From an uncultured Luminiphilus sp. (GTDB lineage: Bacteria; Pseudomonadota; Gammaproteobacteria; Pseudomonadales; Halieaceae): a stretch of 50,059 bases of DNA. The DNA lies in NCBI GenBank assembly GCA_938091995.1, contig CALKNZ010000029.1, forward strand, positions 1 to 50,059, read 5' to 3'. Positions 41,700 to 49,781 of the stretch are shown here, piece after piece. Numbering within the stretch: position 1 is the stretch's first letter; each line of letters starts with the position of its first letter. A program made the translations under genes and the position numbers. The notes beneath the pieces are model-generated. The model was not told the DNA's origin. It ran no database searches and worked only from the letters and a program-made list of their open reading frames with translations.

Positions 41700-42236
41700 A
41701 TGATCGAATATCACAACCCAGATGCGTCAGTAGGTATTGAAGAGATACCTTACGAACTGTCGTTAACCGTTAATCGAGAGACGACAGCAACGATTGGCTT
41801 GTTGGCTAATGGATTTCCAGATTCCGTGGAGTTTTTAAATGCAGTGGGCGACGCTGTACGCGCGCTGTTTCCCAGTATTACGCTGCGAGCGTATAACAAA
41901 GGCAACGCCACCATTCCTGCTGGAGACCAACTGTTACAGGAAATTACCGGGGAGTGTGCGGGGGTTATAGCGGCCTACGGACACTGAGGTTCTTGCACTA
42001 CCGGCACCGTGCGTGACGGCATCAATATTGCAAATTTGGGTATTCCCTCTGTCGCACTGGTGACCGAAGAATTTTGGGCTCAGGGTGACTTTGTTGCTCA
42101 ATCCTTAGGTATGCCCGCAGTGCCCCGTGTTCAGTTGCCTCATCCCGTGGCAGGAACAGACACCGTAACTATGCGTAAGATTGCTGAGTTAGTAGCGCCC
42201 ACCATCGTTCAAGCCTTGGAGGGTGGTGATGACTGA
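41700..42236 (+). CDS. UGSC family selenoprotein (in-frame TGA read as selenocysteine)
   Basis: One reading frame of 179 codons with an internal TGA at 41985-41987. Reading it as selenocysteine gives a 178-residue protein with Sec96-Gly97-Ser98-Cys99 in AAYGHUGSCTTGTVRDG, the signature of the UGSC selenoproteins known from marine metagenomes. The frame continues without shift on both sides; the second part alone could only start at a GTG at 42009 with no ribosome site and would lose the motif. The N-terminal half has IGLLANGFPDSVEFLNAVGDAVR, the C-terminal half IANLGIPSVALVTEEFWAQGDFVAQSLGMP, an alpha/beta Rossmann-like pattern. The Sec/Cys pair could form a selenenylsulfide redox centre. Function is unknown. 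It overlaps the next gene by eight bases. Sec machinery is not in the window. The alternative is a nonsense mutation, unlikely given intact flanks and motif. Confidence 0.85.
42004..42020 (+). promoter_or_regulatory. Candidate bacterial SECIS hairpin
   Basis: CCGT (42007-42010) pairs with ACGG (42016-42019) around a five-base loop GCGTG. G42004-C42020 can close below a two-base bulge. The loop starts 23 bases after the TGA, within the usual bacterial range of about 16-37, and its first base is G, as SelB-binding loops need. A competing fold pairs GCAC (41995-41998) with GTGC (42009-42012). I cannot compute energies, and the typical bulged U is not obvious. Confidence 0.4.
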
Positions 42237-43299
42237 TTTACTGTCGTGTGCTGATGAAGCACAAGCACTTGAGGATCTGCATCAGCGAGGGTGTACCGAC
42301 GGCTTGCCCGTGGTTATTCCGACTAAGGACAGGGTCTCACGCATGGTGCTGGCATCGGGGCAAGCCAGGGACATGGTGCTGGGTACTATGGGTCCTGGTC
42401 ATGGTGTGGCTAGCATAGAAAAGATTGCTGTCGCCGCCGTTATGGCCGGTTGTTTACCCGACTATATGCCGGTAGTCGTTGCGGCGGTTAAGGCCGTAAT
42501 TGAACCTGCCTTTGATTTGACGGAAATGCAGGCGACAACCCATTGCACGGCACCCCTTGTGATTGTAAACGGCCCTGCGCGCCACAATTGCGGCCCTATC
42601 GTTTCTGGCACTGGTGCTCTTGGGCCTGGTCATCGCGCCAATGCCTCAATAGGACGCGCACTGCGGCTGACGATGATCAACATTGGTAAAGCCAGGCCCG
42701 GTAGTTCAGATATGGCGTTACTAGGGCATCCGGGTAAGTTCACTTATTGTCTTGCCGAGGACGAGGAGGGCAGCCCTTTTCCCCCGCTGCATGTGTCACT
42801 GGGTTTCGCTGCAGAGGATAGTGTTGTAACCGTCGTGGGGGCCGAGGCGCCCCATTCGGTGCTTTTTGCGGGCGATGGTGATGACCCTGAAAGTTATGCC
42901 GCGTTGCTTGATTTATTGGCGATGGCATTGGCAAATGCGCCCAGTAACAATGCCATGTTAACGGGTGGGTTTGCGACTGTTGTGCTGAACCCTGAGCACA
43001 GCGAAATTTTGCATAAGGCAGGACTCACGCGAGAGGATATTACTCGCGAGCTATATGAGCGTTGTTTTTTAACACCGGAAGCTGTCAAGCATCTCATGCC
43101 CGCATTTGCGGGTGAGAATCCGTCGAAGCGAATGGCATTTCGGGGCCCAGAGCAGATCTTAATTATACAGGCTGGGGGTAGTGGGCTTTACTCAATGGTT
43201 ATGCCCTCTTGGTGCGCGGGAGCCCATAGTAATTCAGCGGTTAGTATTAAGGTTGAAGCTGATATTTTCTGCGAGATTCCCAGCTTCTCCAGCTCCTGA
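42229..43299 (+). CDS. Uncharacterised protein coupled to the UGSC selenoprotein
   Basis: A 356-residue protein. The ATG at 42229 lies five bases after GGAGGG and overlaps the UGSC stop by eight bases, so the two are translationally coupled (GTG codons at 42223 and 42226 are less likely). I do not recognise a named domain. It starts with ALEDLHQRGCTDGLPVVIPT, then has glycine-rich GTMGPGHGVASIEKIAVAAV, THCTAPLVIVNGPARHNCG and GTGALGPGHRANASIGRA, a late VVLNPEHSEILHKAGLTRE, and ends with LIIQAGGSGLYSMVMPSW. Cys residues in RGC, HCT and HNCG could bind metal or exchange disulfides. No signal peptide or membrane segment is seen. By context it is the working partner of the selenoprotein; the reaction is unknown. 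Confidence 0.85.
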   Translation: MTDLLSCADEAQALEDLHQRGCTDGLPVVIPTKDRVSRMVLASGQARDMVLGTMGPGHGVASIEKIAVAAVMAGCLPDYMPVVVAAVKAVIEPAFDLTEMQATTHCTAPLVIVNGPARHNCGPIVSGTGALGPGHRANASIGRALRLTMINIGKARPGSSDMALLGHPGKFTYCLAEDEEGSPFPPLHVSLGFAAEDSVVTVVGAEAPHSVLFAGDGDDPESYAALLDLLAMALANAPSNNAMLTGGFATVVLNPEHSEILHKAGLTREDITRELYERCFLTPEAVKHLMPAFAGENPSKRMAFRGPEQILIIQAGGSGLYSMVMPSWCAGAHSNSAVSIKVEADIFCEIPSFSSS

Positions 43300-43462
43300 G
43301 CCGTGTTCGGCGCTTCAGTATATTTTATGAACTTATGGAGCATCTCAGTTGCTCCGTAACGTGATCATGATACGGGTGATAACTTTATGGGAGATTGCGG
43401 TTCAAGTGGTTAGCGGCACTTGAGTCTCGTCACTATATAGTTTGCCCGCTTGTATCTGCACA

Positions 43463-45109
43463 CTACGTCTTGATAATGGGTAGCCTTATACTAATGCGAG
43501 CACCGTCCGCTGTGTTTTCAGCAAACATCTCTCCTCCCATATCGTGCACAATTCCGTAACTCACCGATAGTCCTAGCCCGGTACCTACGCCAACTGCCTT
43601 GGTGGTGTAGAAGGGTTCGAAAATTCGTTTAAGAGCACCTTTAGGTATGCCAGCTCCGGTATCAGTGACACTTAAGGTGACCCAGTCTTGATCTTCACAG
43701 GAGACTTCTATCCACAGCTGCTTTTGTGTTTTACCGCTGCTTTTGATCGCGAAACTCGCATTTGACACTAAGTTTAGGAGGACTTGCTCCAGTCGAATCT
43801 GATGACCCCAGATCATCACTGGATCGCTAATGACTTTTGAGGTCATTTCGATTTGGTCTAGCTTTAGCTGCGAGGCAATTAAATCTATTGCATAAATAAC
43901 GGCTTCTCTTAGATCAAATGCGTAGCTAGCCTCTTTGGCTTCGCGACCAAATATTCGCATTTGATCTGTGATAGACGAAGCTCTGACTATCTGTTCCTTT
44001 ATGCGATCTATTTTCTTAAAAATAAAATCGGGTATGTTGGCACGGTCTTGAGAGGCTTGCTGTGCAATATTCTCTGCGGCTAGTTTTATAGTAGCGAGTG
44101 GTTGATTCAACTCATGAGCAATACCTGTGGCCATCTCCCCTAAGGTGATCATCTTTGATGATTGGATTAGGTTTGCTTCTTCCCGCTTTCGCTCTGTGAT
44201 GTCTTGAAGGGTCACAAAGACCTCTTGAGGATTGGCGGGGTCATAATGGTAAGACTGCACGACGTCGCGATTTTCTCCATCTTTGCGCACAATTTTATAT
44301 TCGATATCAATTTCTTCCTCACTCGCGTAGTAGTCTAAATACCGCTGGCGATCAGAGGGGTGCACTAATGTGATATCAGATTCGAGTGCAGTGAACTTGG
44401 CAGAGAATTCAGTCTTTGTGTAGCCAAAAATATTGGCCCACTCCTCCGAAACCTCTGCATATGTATCCGTGTCGTAGTTCCAAATAGCGTAGCCAAGATT
44501 TGCAATTTTTGCGCTGAGCTGAAGCAAGGAGTTGCTAGTAGCGAGGGCTTGCTGACCTTTCTTGAGATCTTCCTGAGACTGCTTAATCTCTGAAAGCTCC
44601 TGCATAACGATGAGGTATCTCGGTCCAACGTTATCGGCGGTAGGTAGTAAACGTGAGTGTTGTCGCAGATATCGAATAGTGCCATTGGGCAGCTTTATTC
44701 TATATTCACAAAATGAATTCGATTCCATCGAATGGTTTTCAGGGTTGTTTTCGTAGTTAAGAAAAGCCTCTCGGTCCGCGTCAACAACCAGCTCTGAGTA
44801 AGCTTCTAAGCTCGATATTTGCTCTAGATATTCATCGACTTCCATGCCGTGAATTTTGGCCATAACTTTTGAAGCGTAGATGTCGCGATCGAGCTGATCA
44901 TCCCAAATGGCATAGCCTAGATTAGCAACTTCGGCGGCTTGTTCTAAGGATTTTTGAATGGCGCTGGCTTCGTCGAAATTCTCTTGTAGCGCATTTAGTT
45001 CTTGATTCTGTTGCTCGATGATGCCCAGCAACTCAATCTTTGATTTGTTGGCGTGGGGTGATGGCTGAATTCCTGTGCCTTGAAGATCCGCAGATTTATC
45101 GTTTGCCAA
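43463..45109 (-). CDS. PAS-domain sensor histidine kinase
   Basis: A 548-residue cytoplasmic kinase without membrane segments. A coiled coil (about 22-60) leads into two PAS domains that look duplicated: each begins with a near-identical A..IANLGYAIW block (about residues 59-69 and 201-212). A PAC-type TLQDITERKREEANL follows, then the HisKA box with phospho-acceptor His in GIAHELNQPLATI. The ATPase domain has NLVSNASFAI (N box), VTDTGAGIP (G1) and GTGLGLSVSYGIVHDMGG (G2). No response regulator is adjacent. It ends about 160 bases from the end of the UGSC operon. Confidence 0.93.
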   Translation of the reverse strand: MANDKSADLQGTGIQPSPHANKSKIELLGIIEQQNQELNALQENFDEASAIQKSLEQAAEVANLGYAIWDDQLDRDIYASKVMAKIHGMEVDEYLEQISSLEAYSELVVDADREAFLNYENNPENHSMESNSFCEYRIKLPNGTIRYLRQHSRLLPTADNVGPRYLIVMQELSEIKQSQEDLKKGQQALATSNSLLQLSAKIANLGYAIWNYDTDTYAEVSEEWANIFGYTKTEFSAKFTALESDITLVHPSDRQRYLDYYASEEEIDIEYKIVRKDGENRDVVQSYHYDPANPQEVFVTLQDITERKREEANLIQSSKMITLGEMATGIAHELNQPLATIKLAAENIAQQASQDRANIPDFIFKKIDRIKEQIVRASSITDQMRIFGREAKEASYAFDLREAVIYAIDLIASQLKLDQIEMTSKVISDPVMIWGHQIRLEQVLLNLVSNASFAIKSSGKTQKQLWIEVSCEDQDWVTLSVTDTGAGIPKGALKRIFEPFYTTKAVGVGTGLGLSVSYGIVHDMGGEMFAENTADGARISIRLPIIKT

Positions 45110-45336
45110 GTCCTTAAATTTCCCTGATTTTTATACAAAACGTGCTGTTAAGCGCGATGTTCCTCATTGATTAAGTTACCGCAAGTTGGCGTGGTTTACC
45201 AAATAAAGCGTATCTTTAGCTGCAGTTTTGGAGGGTAAATTGTTTGAGTTGCTGGCGAATGCGACCTTTAAAGTCAATGAACAAACCCATATTTGACTCT
45301 ATACTGAAAAAAAGATGCAGGGTTAAAGGGAGCATC

Positions 45337-45924
45337 ATGATGCGAAAGCAACGCCGTACAAAGGTTCGGTTTGGAACGTTTGCTTGCTGGCTACTTGTGT
45401 TAGCTAGTGCTGGACAGCCGTTGTTGGCTCAGGCACAAGACGATTTCGATATTGTGAATTACATTGCCTACTCCAACTTATTGGCGAGCTCTGGTCAGCC
45501 ATCTCAGACTGAGCTTGAGGCCGTCGCGGGTGCAGGCGTGGGTCGAGTGATTTACCTGGCGTTCGGGGACCACGACACGGCGTTGTCCGGGGAAGACCGT
45601 ATCGTCCGTGATCTTGGTATGCAGTTCGTTCATATCCCGGTCGTATGGTCTGCGCCTAGTGTGGCAGACTTTGAGTTGTTTTCAGCCGTGATGGCACAAT
45701 CTGAAGGAATAAACACGTTGGTTCACTGTCAGGTTAATTGGCGCGCCAGTAGTTTTGTTTTTCTTTATCGAGTGATTGTTCAAGACGTGCCTATGGATGA
45801 TGCGGTTTTGGCGCTGAATTCGATTTGGACCCCCAGTGATGTTTGGCGCACATTTATTGTGTCTGTGTTGCAGCGCTATGGTTTTGAGCCAGACTGTGAC
45901 TTTTGTGAAGCATTGCAGGGTTAA
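45337..45924 (+). CDS. Exported protein tyrosine phosphatase-like protein (DUF442-related)
   Basis: The ATG at 45337, after AAAGGGAG, gives a 195-residue protein with a signal peptide (basic 1-11, hydrophobic 14-29, cleavage near AQA33). The mature part has YIAYSNLLASSGQPSQTELEAVAGAGV, the standard opening of the DUF442/PTP-like group ('SGQPS...'). The catalytic loop is VHCQVNWRAS, with Cys131 and Arg136. The C-x4-R spacing is shared by this secreted subgroup but differs from C-x5-R of classical PTPs. The substrate is unknown. An upstream in-frame ATG at 45244 would spoil the signal. The C-terminal CDFC pair is notable. Confidence 0.85.
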   Translation: MMRKQRRTKVRFGTFACWLLVLASAGQPLLAQAQDDFDIVNYIAYSNLLASSGQPSQTELEAVAGAGVGRVIYLAFGDHDTALSGEDRIVRDLGMQFVHIPVVWSAPSVADFELFSAVMAQSEGINTLVHCQVNWRASSFVFLYRVIVQDVPMDDAVLALNSIWTPSDVWRTFIVSVLQRYGFEPDCDFCEALQG

Positions 45925-46103
45925 GTTCAGGCTTCACACCGTTTTATTTTGCCGGTTTCTAGCGTGTCGCCCATGAATTGATTTTTTAATCTTAGGCCTA
46001 AACTGACAGTGCTCACGCAGTATTAAGAGGGCAATAGCTAATTAGACTGTCCGGCTCTTTGGGGTAAGAGGCCCTTCAACAAACTTTAGAAATGCAAGGG
46101 TTA

Positions 46104-46589
46104 ATGATAGTGCGTAGTGACCACGGCAGCGGAGCAAAGGGGCGATTCTCAGCGACGAAGCGCACTGACGTGATGTTTTATGCTCTGAGCTTTTTACTCA
46201 CGATAATCACCCTCCAAGTTCGTAGCGAAGTGGTCACTTTGAATACCGATGAAATCGTCTTTTTGTTCGGGAATTCCTTGGATCGAGCTGAGCTCATGGA
46301 CACTCCGGGTGTTCATGCGGAAACACACTGGTATGCGGGCGGTCACTTTCAGACCCGATGGTGGAGCTCGAACCGAGAGGGGAGCGTGACGGGTCTCTGG
46401 ACGGCCAAGGATAACAAACGCTGTGTGCTTTTATCAGCACCATGGACTACTTCGGAGGCGGGCTGGCAGTGCGCTGCGATATTAAAGCGACCCGATGGCC
46501 GCTACATTTCACTAAACCCTGACGGCTCACTCCATGGTCTACACCAACTCAGCGTCATACCAGCTTCAGCTTCAGAGCCGCTTCCCTAG
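46104..46589 (+). CDS. Hypothetical exported or membrane-anchored protein
   Basis: A protein of about 161 residues (start at 46104 after AAGGG; ATGs at 46092 and 46173 are alternatives). A basic N terminus precedes one hydrophobic segment (VMFYALSFLLTIITLQV), a signal or anchor. The rest is Trp/Gly-rich and beta-like (THWYAGGHFQTRWWSSNREGSVTGLW, CVLLSAPWTTSEAGWQC), with a Cys pair that could form a disulfide, and a final DGRYISLNPDGSLHGL. I recognise no family. Codon use resembles the neighbours. Confidence 0.6.
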   Translation: MIVRSDHGSGAKGRFSATKRTDVMFYALSFLLTIITLQVRSEVVTLNTDEIVFLFGNSLDRAELMDTPGVHAETHWYAGGHFQTRWWSSNREGSVTGLWTAKDNKRCVLLSAPWTTSEAGWQCAAILKRPDGRYISLNPDGSLHGLHQLSVIPASASEPLP

Positions 46590-47254
46590 GGTTGTTATTA
46601 TCCGATTAGGCAGCACAGTCCCTGTCGGTTCGATGTGAACTGGTCAATAGTGGCTGCGCTGCACCGATATGCCTTCAATTGTTATCTGTGTTTCTGGGGG
46701 GTGCATAGGTCACAATCGTGCCGGGTAAAAGCTGATTGAGGCTGTCGTCTTTAAGCATATTTTTGGCACAGACAGCCTAACAGCTTGGCTAGACTTTAGG
46801 GATACTGAGAGTGCAAATCCTGCTTTAGTTTGGAAAGGATTCATGAAGCCGTGAGGTAGGCGGGCTGCAATCTTGTGGGTGAAGGCACTAGCTCATTGGT
46901 TTAGAGAGGCGTTTATGCAACCAGTAACTGGCTTTAAGCGTGAAGGGGGTTTTATTTCAAGGCATTCTGTTTTTATCAAGAGGTGTCTAAATAGCATCCA
47001 ATCGCTTTTAAAGAGCGGCATTTTTGGTACTTCGAAGACCCTTAAGCCCTCTGCACAGCAACCTTATGGGATGACGCCCTTCAACATGTTAGTGACTCTG
47101 TGTGCGGTTTCTCCAGCAACCCATTTTTACTCCCTCATCGGTGGCGCACTAGTTGCCGAATCCCGGGAGAAGATCATGCGAAGGTCGGCACGAATGTCCA
47201 GAGATGTGCACAGCTTTTATCTTGAACCGGCTTTTAGAACAGGGGTCCAGGAGT
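46590..47254. other. Long intergenic region upstream of the first AraC paralogue
   Basis: About 660 bases. A 129-codon frame at 46873-47262 exists but has no ribosome site, no recognisable domain and runs into the AraC gene in another frame, so I do not accept it. AATCCT...AGGATT near 46815-46840 is a weak inverted repeat. The AraC promoter must lie here. Nothing else stands out. Confidence 0.5.
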
Positions 47255-48277
47255 TTGCCTAAGTTGCCACTCCAGACCCGCCATACGGTTTGGCGGCATG
47301 CCTGTTTGCGTCTTTGCGCTGCCCTTGAACAGCTTGGGCATGATGTAGAACCTTCGTTAAGCGCGGCGGGGCTTAAGCTCGGTGATTTGTTGACGCCGGG
47401 TTTTAGAGTTGTATTTGAACGTTACTCGGCCTTAATTTTTGAGTGTCTGCGTGTAACTCAACGCAAAGATCTGGGCATTTACATAAACAGCCATATACCG
47501 ACATTTAGCAATACTTATGTTCAAACGGCTATTTTCGAAAGCAAGTCGCCAGCCCGGGCGTTTAAGCGTTTCTCAGAGCTGTTGGCAATTCTTGACACTT
47601 CTTTAAAAATTCGTTCTGAAATTGATGGCAATCTCTCAGCAATTGTTTTTGACAAAACCGATATGAAGCTTTTGGCTCCGGTATCTCACTTTCTAGAAGA
47701 TTTACACATTACTGGTGTCGTGCGAGCCGGTGGCACTTTTGTTCCCAGCGGTGTGGGACCTGTGCGTATAGAATACCAGCGCCATGAACCCGATGATCCA
47801 AGGCCTTGGTATGAGGCTTTCGGTGAGCAGATCATCTGGGGTGCTGCGGCATCAAAAGTATGGTGGAACTCCTCTTTTTTATACCGGCCCCGTTTGGCTC
47901 ACAACGAAGGTATCGCAGCCGCTAACTTCCAACTGGCAAAACGCTCTTTATTGGCTGGCAGCGGCTCAAGCTTCATCGAAGATGTTAAAGCTGCGATTTT
48001 GAGGCAGTTGGCACAGGGCGCTGCGTCCCAAGAGGGCATAGCCCAACACTTTGGCATGGAGATCAGAACACTGCAGCGTGCTCTAAAAGCAAACAATACA
48101 ACGTTTCAGAAATTACTTGCCGGTGTTCGAAAGGAGCTCGCCCTTGAGTTGCTAGGCAGCGGCAAATCAGTAGCGTCTATTTCAAGCGAGCTAGCATTCT
48201 GTAGTCAGAGTGCTTTTTCATCAGCCTTCAAAACTTGGTTTGGCCAGTCTCCCGCTAATTACAGAAAAAATCTTTAG
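47255..48277 (+). CDS. AraC family regulator, OruR/Arabinose_bd type, paralogue 1
   Basis: A 340-residue regulator. The TTG at 47255 aligns its first residue exactly with the start of its paralogue at 48369-49397 and has AGGGG nine bases upstream; ATGs at 47204 and 47153 are possible. The N-terminal part TRHTVWRHACLRLCAALEQLGHD is shared with the paralogue. The C-terminal AraC HTH has FGMEIRTLQRALKANNTTFQKLL and ISSELAFCSQSAFSSAFKTWFGQSP. The ligand is unknown. No obvious target gene is adjacent except the divergent upstream region. Confidence 0.88.
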   Translation: MPKLPLQTRHTVWRHACLRLCAALEQLGHDVEPSLSAAGLKLGDLLTPGFRVVFERYSALIFECLRVTQRKDLGIYINSHIPTFSNTYVQTAIFESKSPARAFKRFSELLAILDTSLKIRSEIDGNLSAIVFDKTDMKLLAPVSHFLEDLHITGVVRAGGTFVPSGVGPVRIEYQRHEPDDPRPWYEAFGEQIIWGAAASKVWWNSSFLYRPRLAHNEGIAAANFQLAKRSLLAGSGSSFIEDVKAAILRQLAQGAASQEGIAQHFGMEIRTLQRALKANNTTFQKLLAGVRKELALELLGSGKSVASISSELAFCSQSAFSSAFKTWFGQSPANYRKNL

Positions 48278-48368
48278 AAAAACGTTTGACGTGTTTGATC
48301 AGTAACTTGTTGAAACCCGTTGCATGTGATTGTTTGGGTCGCTTGTTCATGACGCTAGGCACGATTGC

Positions 48369-49397
48369 TCATTTTTCGCTGTTCATCTTATGGCGGGTTA
48401 GGTATTCCTTGGGTGAAGCTCCAAACCAAGTTTTAAATGCCCTCGAAAATGCCGCTGGATCTTCGTATCCCAGAGCATAGGCAGCGGCTGGGATAGGTTC
48501 TGATTTTTCCACTAATAGCTCTTGAGCGCGAGCTTTACGCAGTAGCGTTAGTATTTCTTGAAAATTGGTTCCTTCCCCTTGCAAATAGCGTTGCAGTGTT
48601 CTTGTTCCCATATTTAAGTCATGAGCGATTCGGCTTGGTGACGGCGTTCCGTCGACCAAATGTTTAGCTATCTGGGCTTCAACCCGTTGCGTAAGCCCTG
48701 CTCGAATGACTTGCTCAAGTTGCGGTTCCACAAGGGCATCATTGAGTAAGGCGGTGTCATTGTCGGCGAGTATCCGAGTTTGCAGCAACAGTTTGCTGTC
48801 CCAGGCAATTTGCGTTTCGGAGGCGTCCCATTCAATTGTATGGGCAAGTGCGTCATGCCAGGGTGACGGATCGTCGGGTTGCTTTCGTTGTATCCTGAGA
48901 AAGCGCGGGCTACAGTTTGAACCCATCAGCTGGCCTAGACTCCAGCAAACGCTCGAAAGCAGCGCGTCTAACATAATGGGATTCCACCGCTGTTCCCAGC
49001 CGCTTATGGTCACTATATGGGTGTCTTCATGCTCGGCCACTGTGAAGGCTGTGCCACTTTCGATAACGGGCGCATATTTTGCGTAGCGATTGATGGCCTC
49101 AATCGCATTACGACTTGCTGCTATCGCAGTGCCAAGAGCTGATCTAATAATCGGTGGTCTCTGACCGGAAATCAGACCAAACGCTTCACGCTCTGTCTTC
49201 ATTTGGCACTCAATCATCATAGCGTTAACGACGTCGGTGGGTATCCTGAGTCCGGGCTCGAATAAACGCTTCATTGAGAGGTCGTATGCAAATAGTAAAG
49301 CATCAGCATCGCCATCAAGCTCATTTAGAGTGTCGCATAATCGCAAGACGGTATGGCGCCAAACAGTGCGGTACTTAGAAGTGGCTGAAACTGACAT
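48369..49397 (-). CDS. AraC family regulator, paralogue 2
   Basis: A 342-residue regulator from the start at 49397 (an earlier in-frame ATG at 49433 would add 12 residues). It shares with paralogue 1 the opening RTVWRHTVLRLCDTLNEL, the middle RKQPDDPSPWHDAL (versus RHEPDDPRPWYEAF), ILADNDTALLNDAL, and the HTH DLNMGTRTLQRYLQGEGTNFQEIL and LGYEDPAAFSRAFKTWFGASP. The two genes face each other with 91 bases between stops, so one probably arose by inverted duplication followed by divergence. Confidence 0.9.
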   Translation of the reverse strand: MSVSATSKYRTVWRHTVLRLCDTLNELDGDADALLFAYDLSMKRLFEPGLRIPTDVVNAMMIECQMKTEREAFGLISGQRPPIIRSALGTAIAASRNAIEAINRYAKYAPVIESGTAFTVAEHEDTHIVTISGWEQRWNPIMLDALLSSVCWSLGQLMGSNCSPRFLRIQRKQPDDPSPWHDALAHTIEWDASETQIAWDSKLLLQTRILADNDTALLNDALVEPQLEQVIRAGLTQRVEAQIAKHLVDGTPSPSRIAHDLNMGTRTLQRYLQGEGTNFQEILTLLRKARAQELLVEKSEPIPAAAYALGYEDPAAFSRAFKTWFGASPKEYLTRHKMNSEK

Positions 49398-49781
49398 TGT
49401 CGTTAGTCCTAATTCGTAGCCTTCGCAGCACAATGACCGCTGAGCCTAATCCTCCCCCTATTTTTTGTGTAGCAGTGTCTATAGGCAAAATGGATTAAAG
49501 CTCAATAGACTGACGCTTATTTGTCCGGGTAAGGTTTGGCTATTCGCCGGGGAAACACCCCTAACATTTCAAGTCTAGGGCGTTGGGCATAATCGCGTAT
49601 CTTGTACCGTTTTTTGTGCTTCGCGTCACAAAAAAATCACCCGTTAATACTGGCTAACATTGCTGCTAGAAAAATTCTTATTTCAGATGTCCCAAGCGTC
49701 GCAATTTAACATAAATATTGGCGGCCATTAACTTTCTCTCGGACCGATCAGAGGGCATACTAATTTAGTAAATTAAATAAT
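49398..49781. other. Intergenic region between AraC paralogue 2 and the edge gene
   Basis: About 380 bases, AT-rich near the right end. TTTTTTGTG (49610-49618) pairs with CACAAAAAA (49627-49635) around eight bases, a symmetric A/T-flanked hairpin that could end transcription in either direction, though its G-C part is only three pairs. The promoters of both divergent genes should be here. No gene is seen. Confidence 0.45.

Noticed and set aside
41985-41987. TGA as an ordinary stop or nonsense mutation (pseudogene)
   Set aside because: The flanking frame is intact, the Gly-Ser-Cys after it completes the UGSC motif, the ribosome site is strong and the next gene is tightly coupled; decay is less likely than Sec.
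46873-47262. 129-codon plus-strand frame upstream of the AraC gene
   Set aside because: No ribosome site, no family resemblance, overlaps the AraC coding start in another frame; probably chance.
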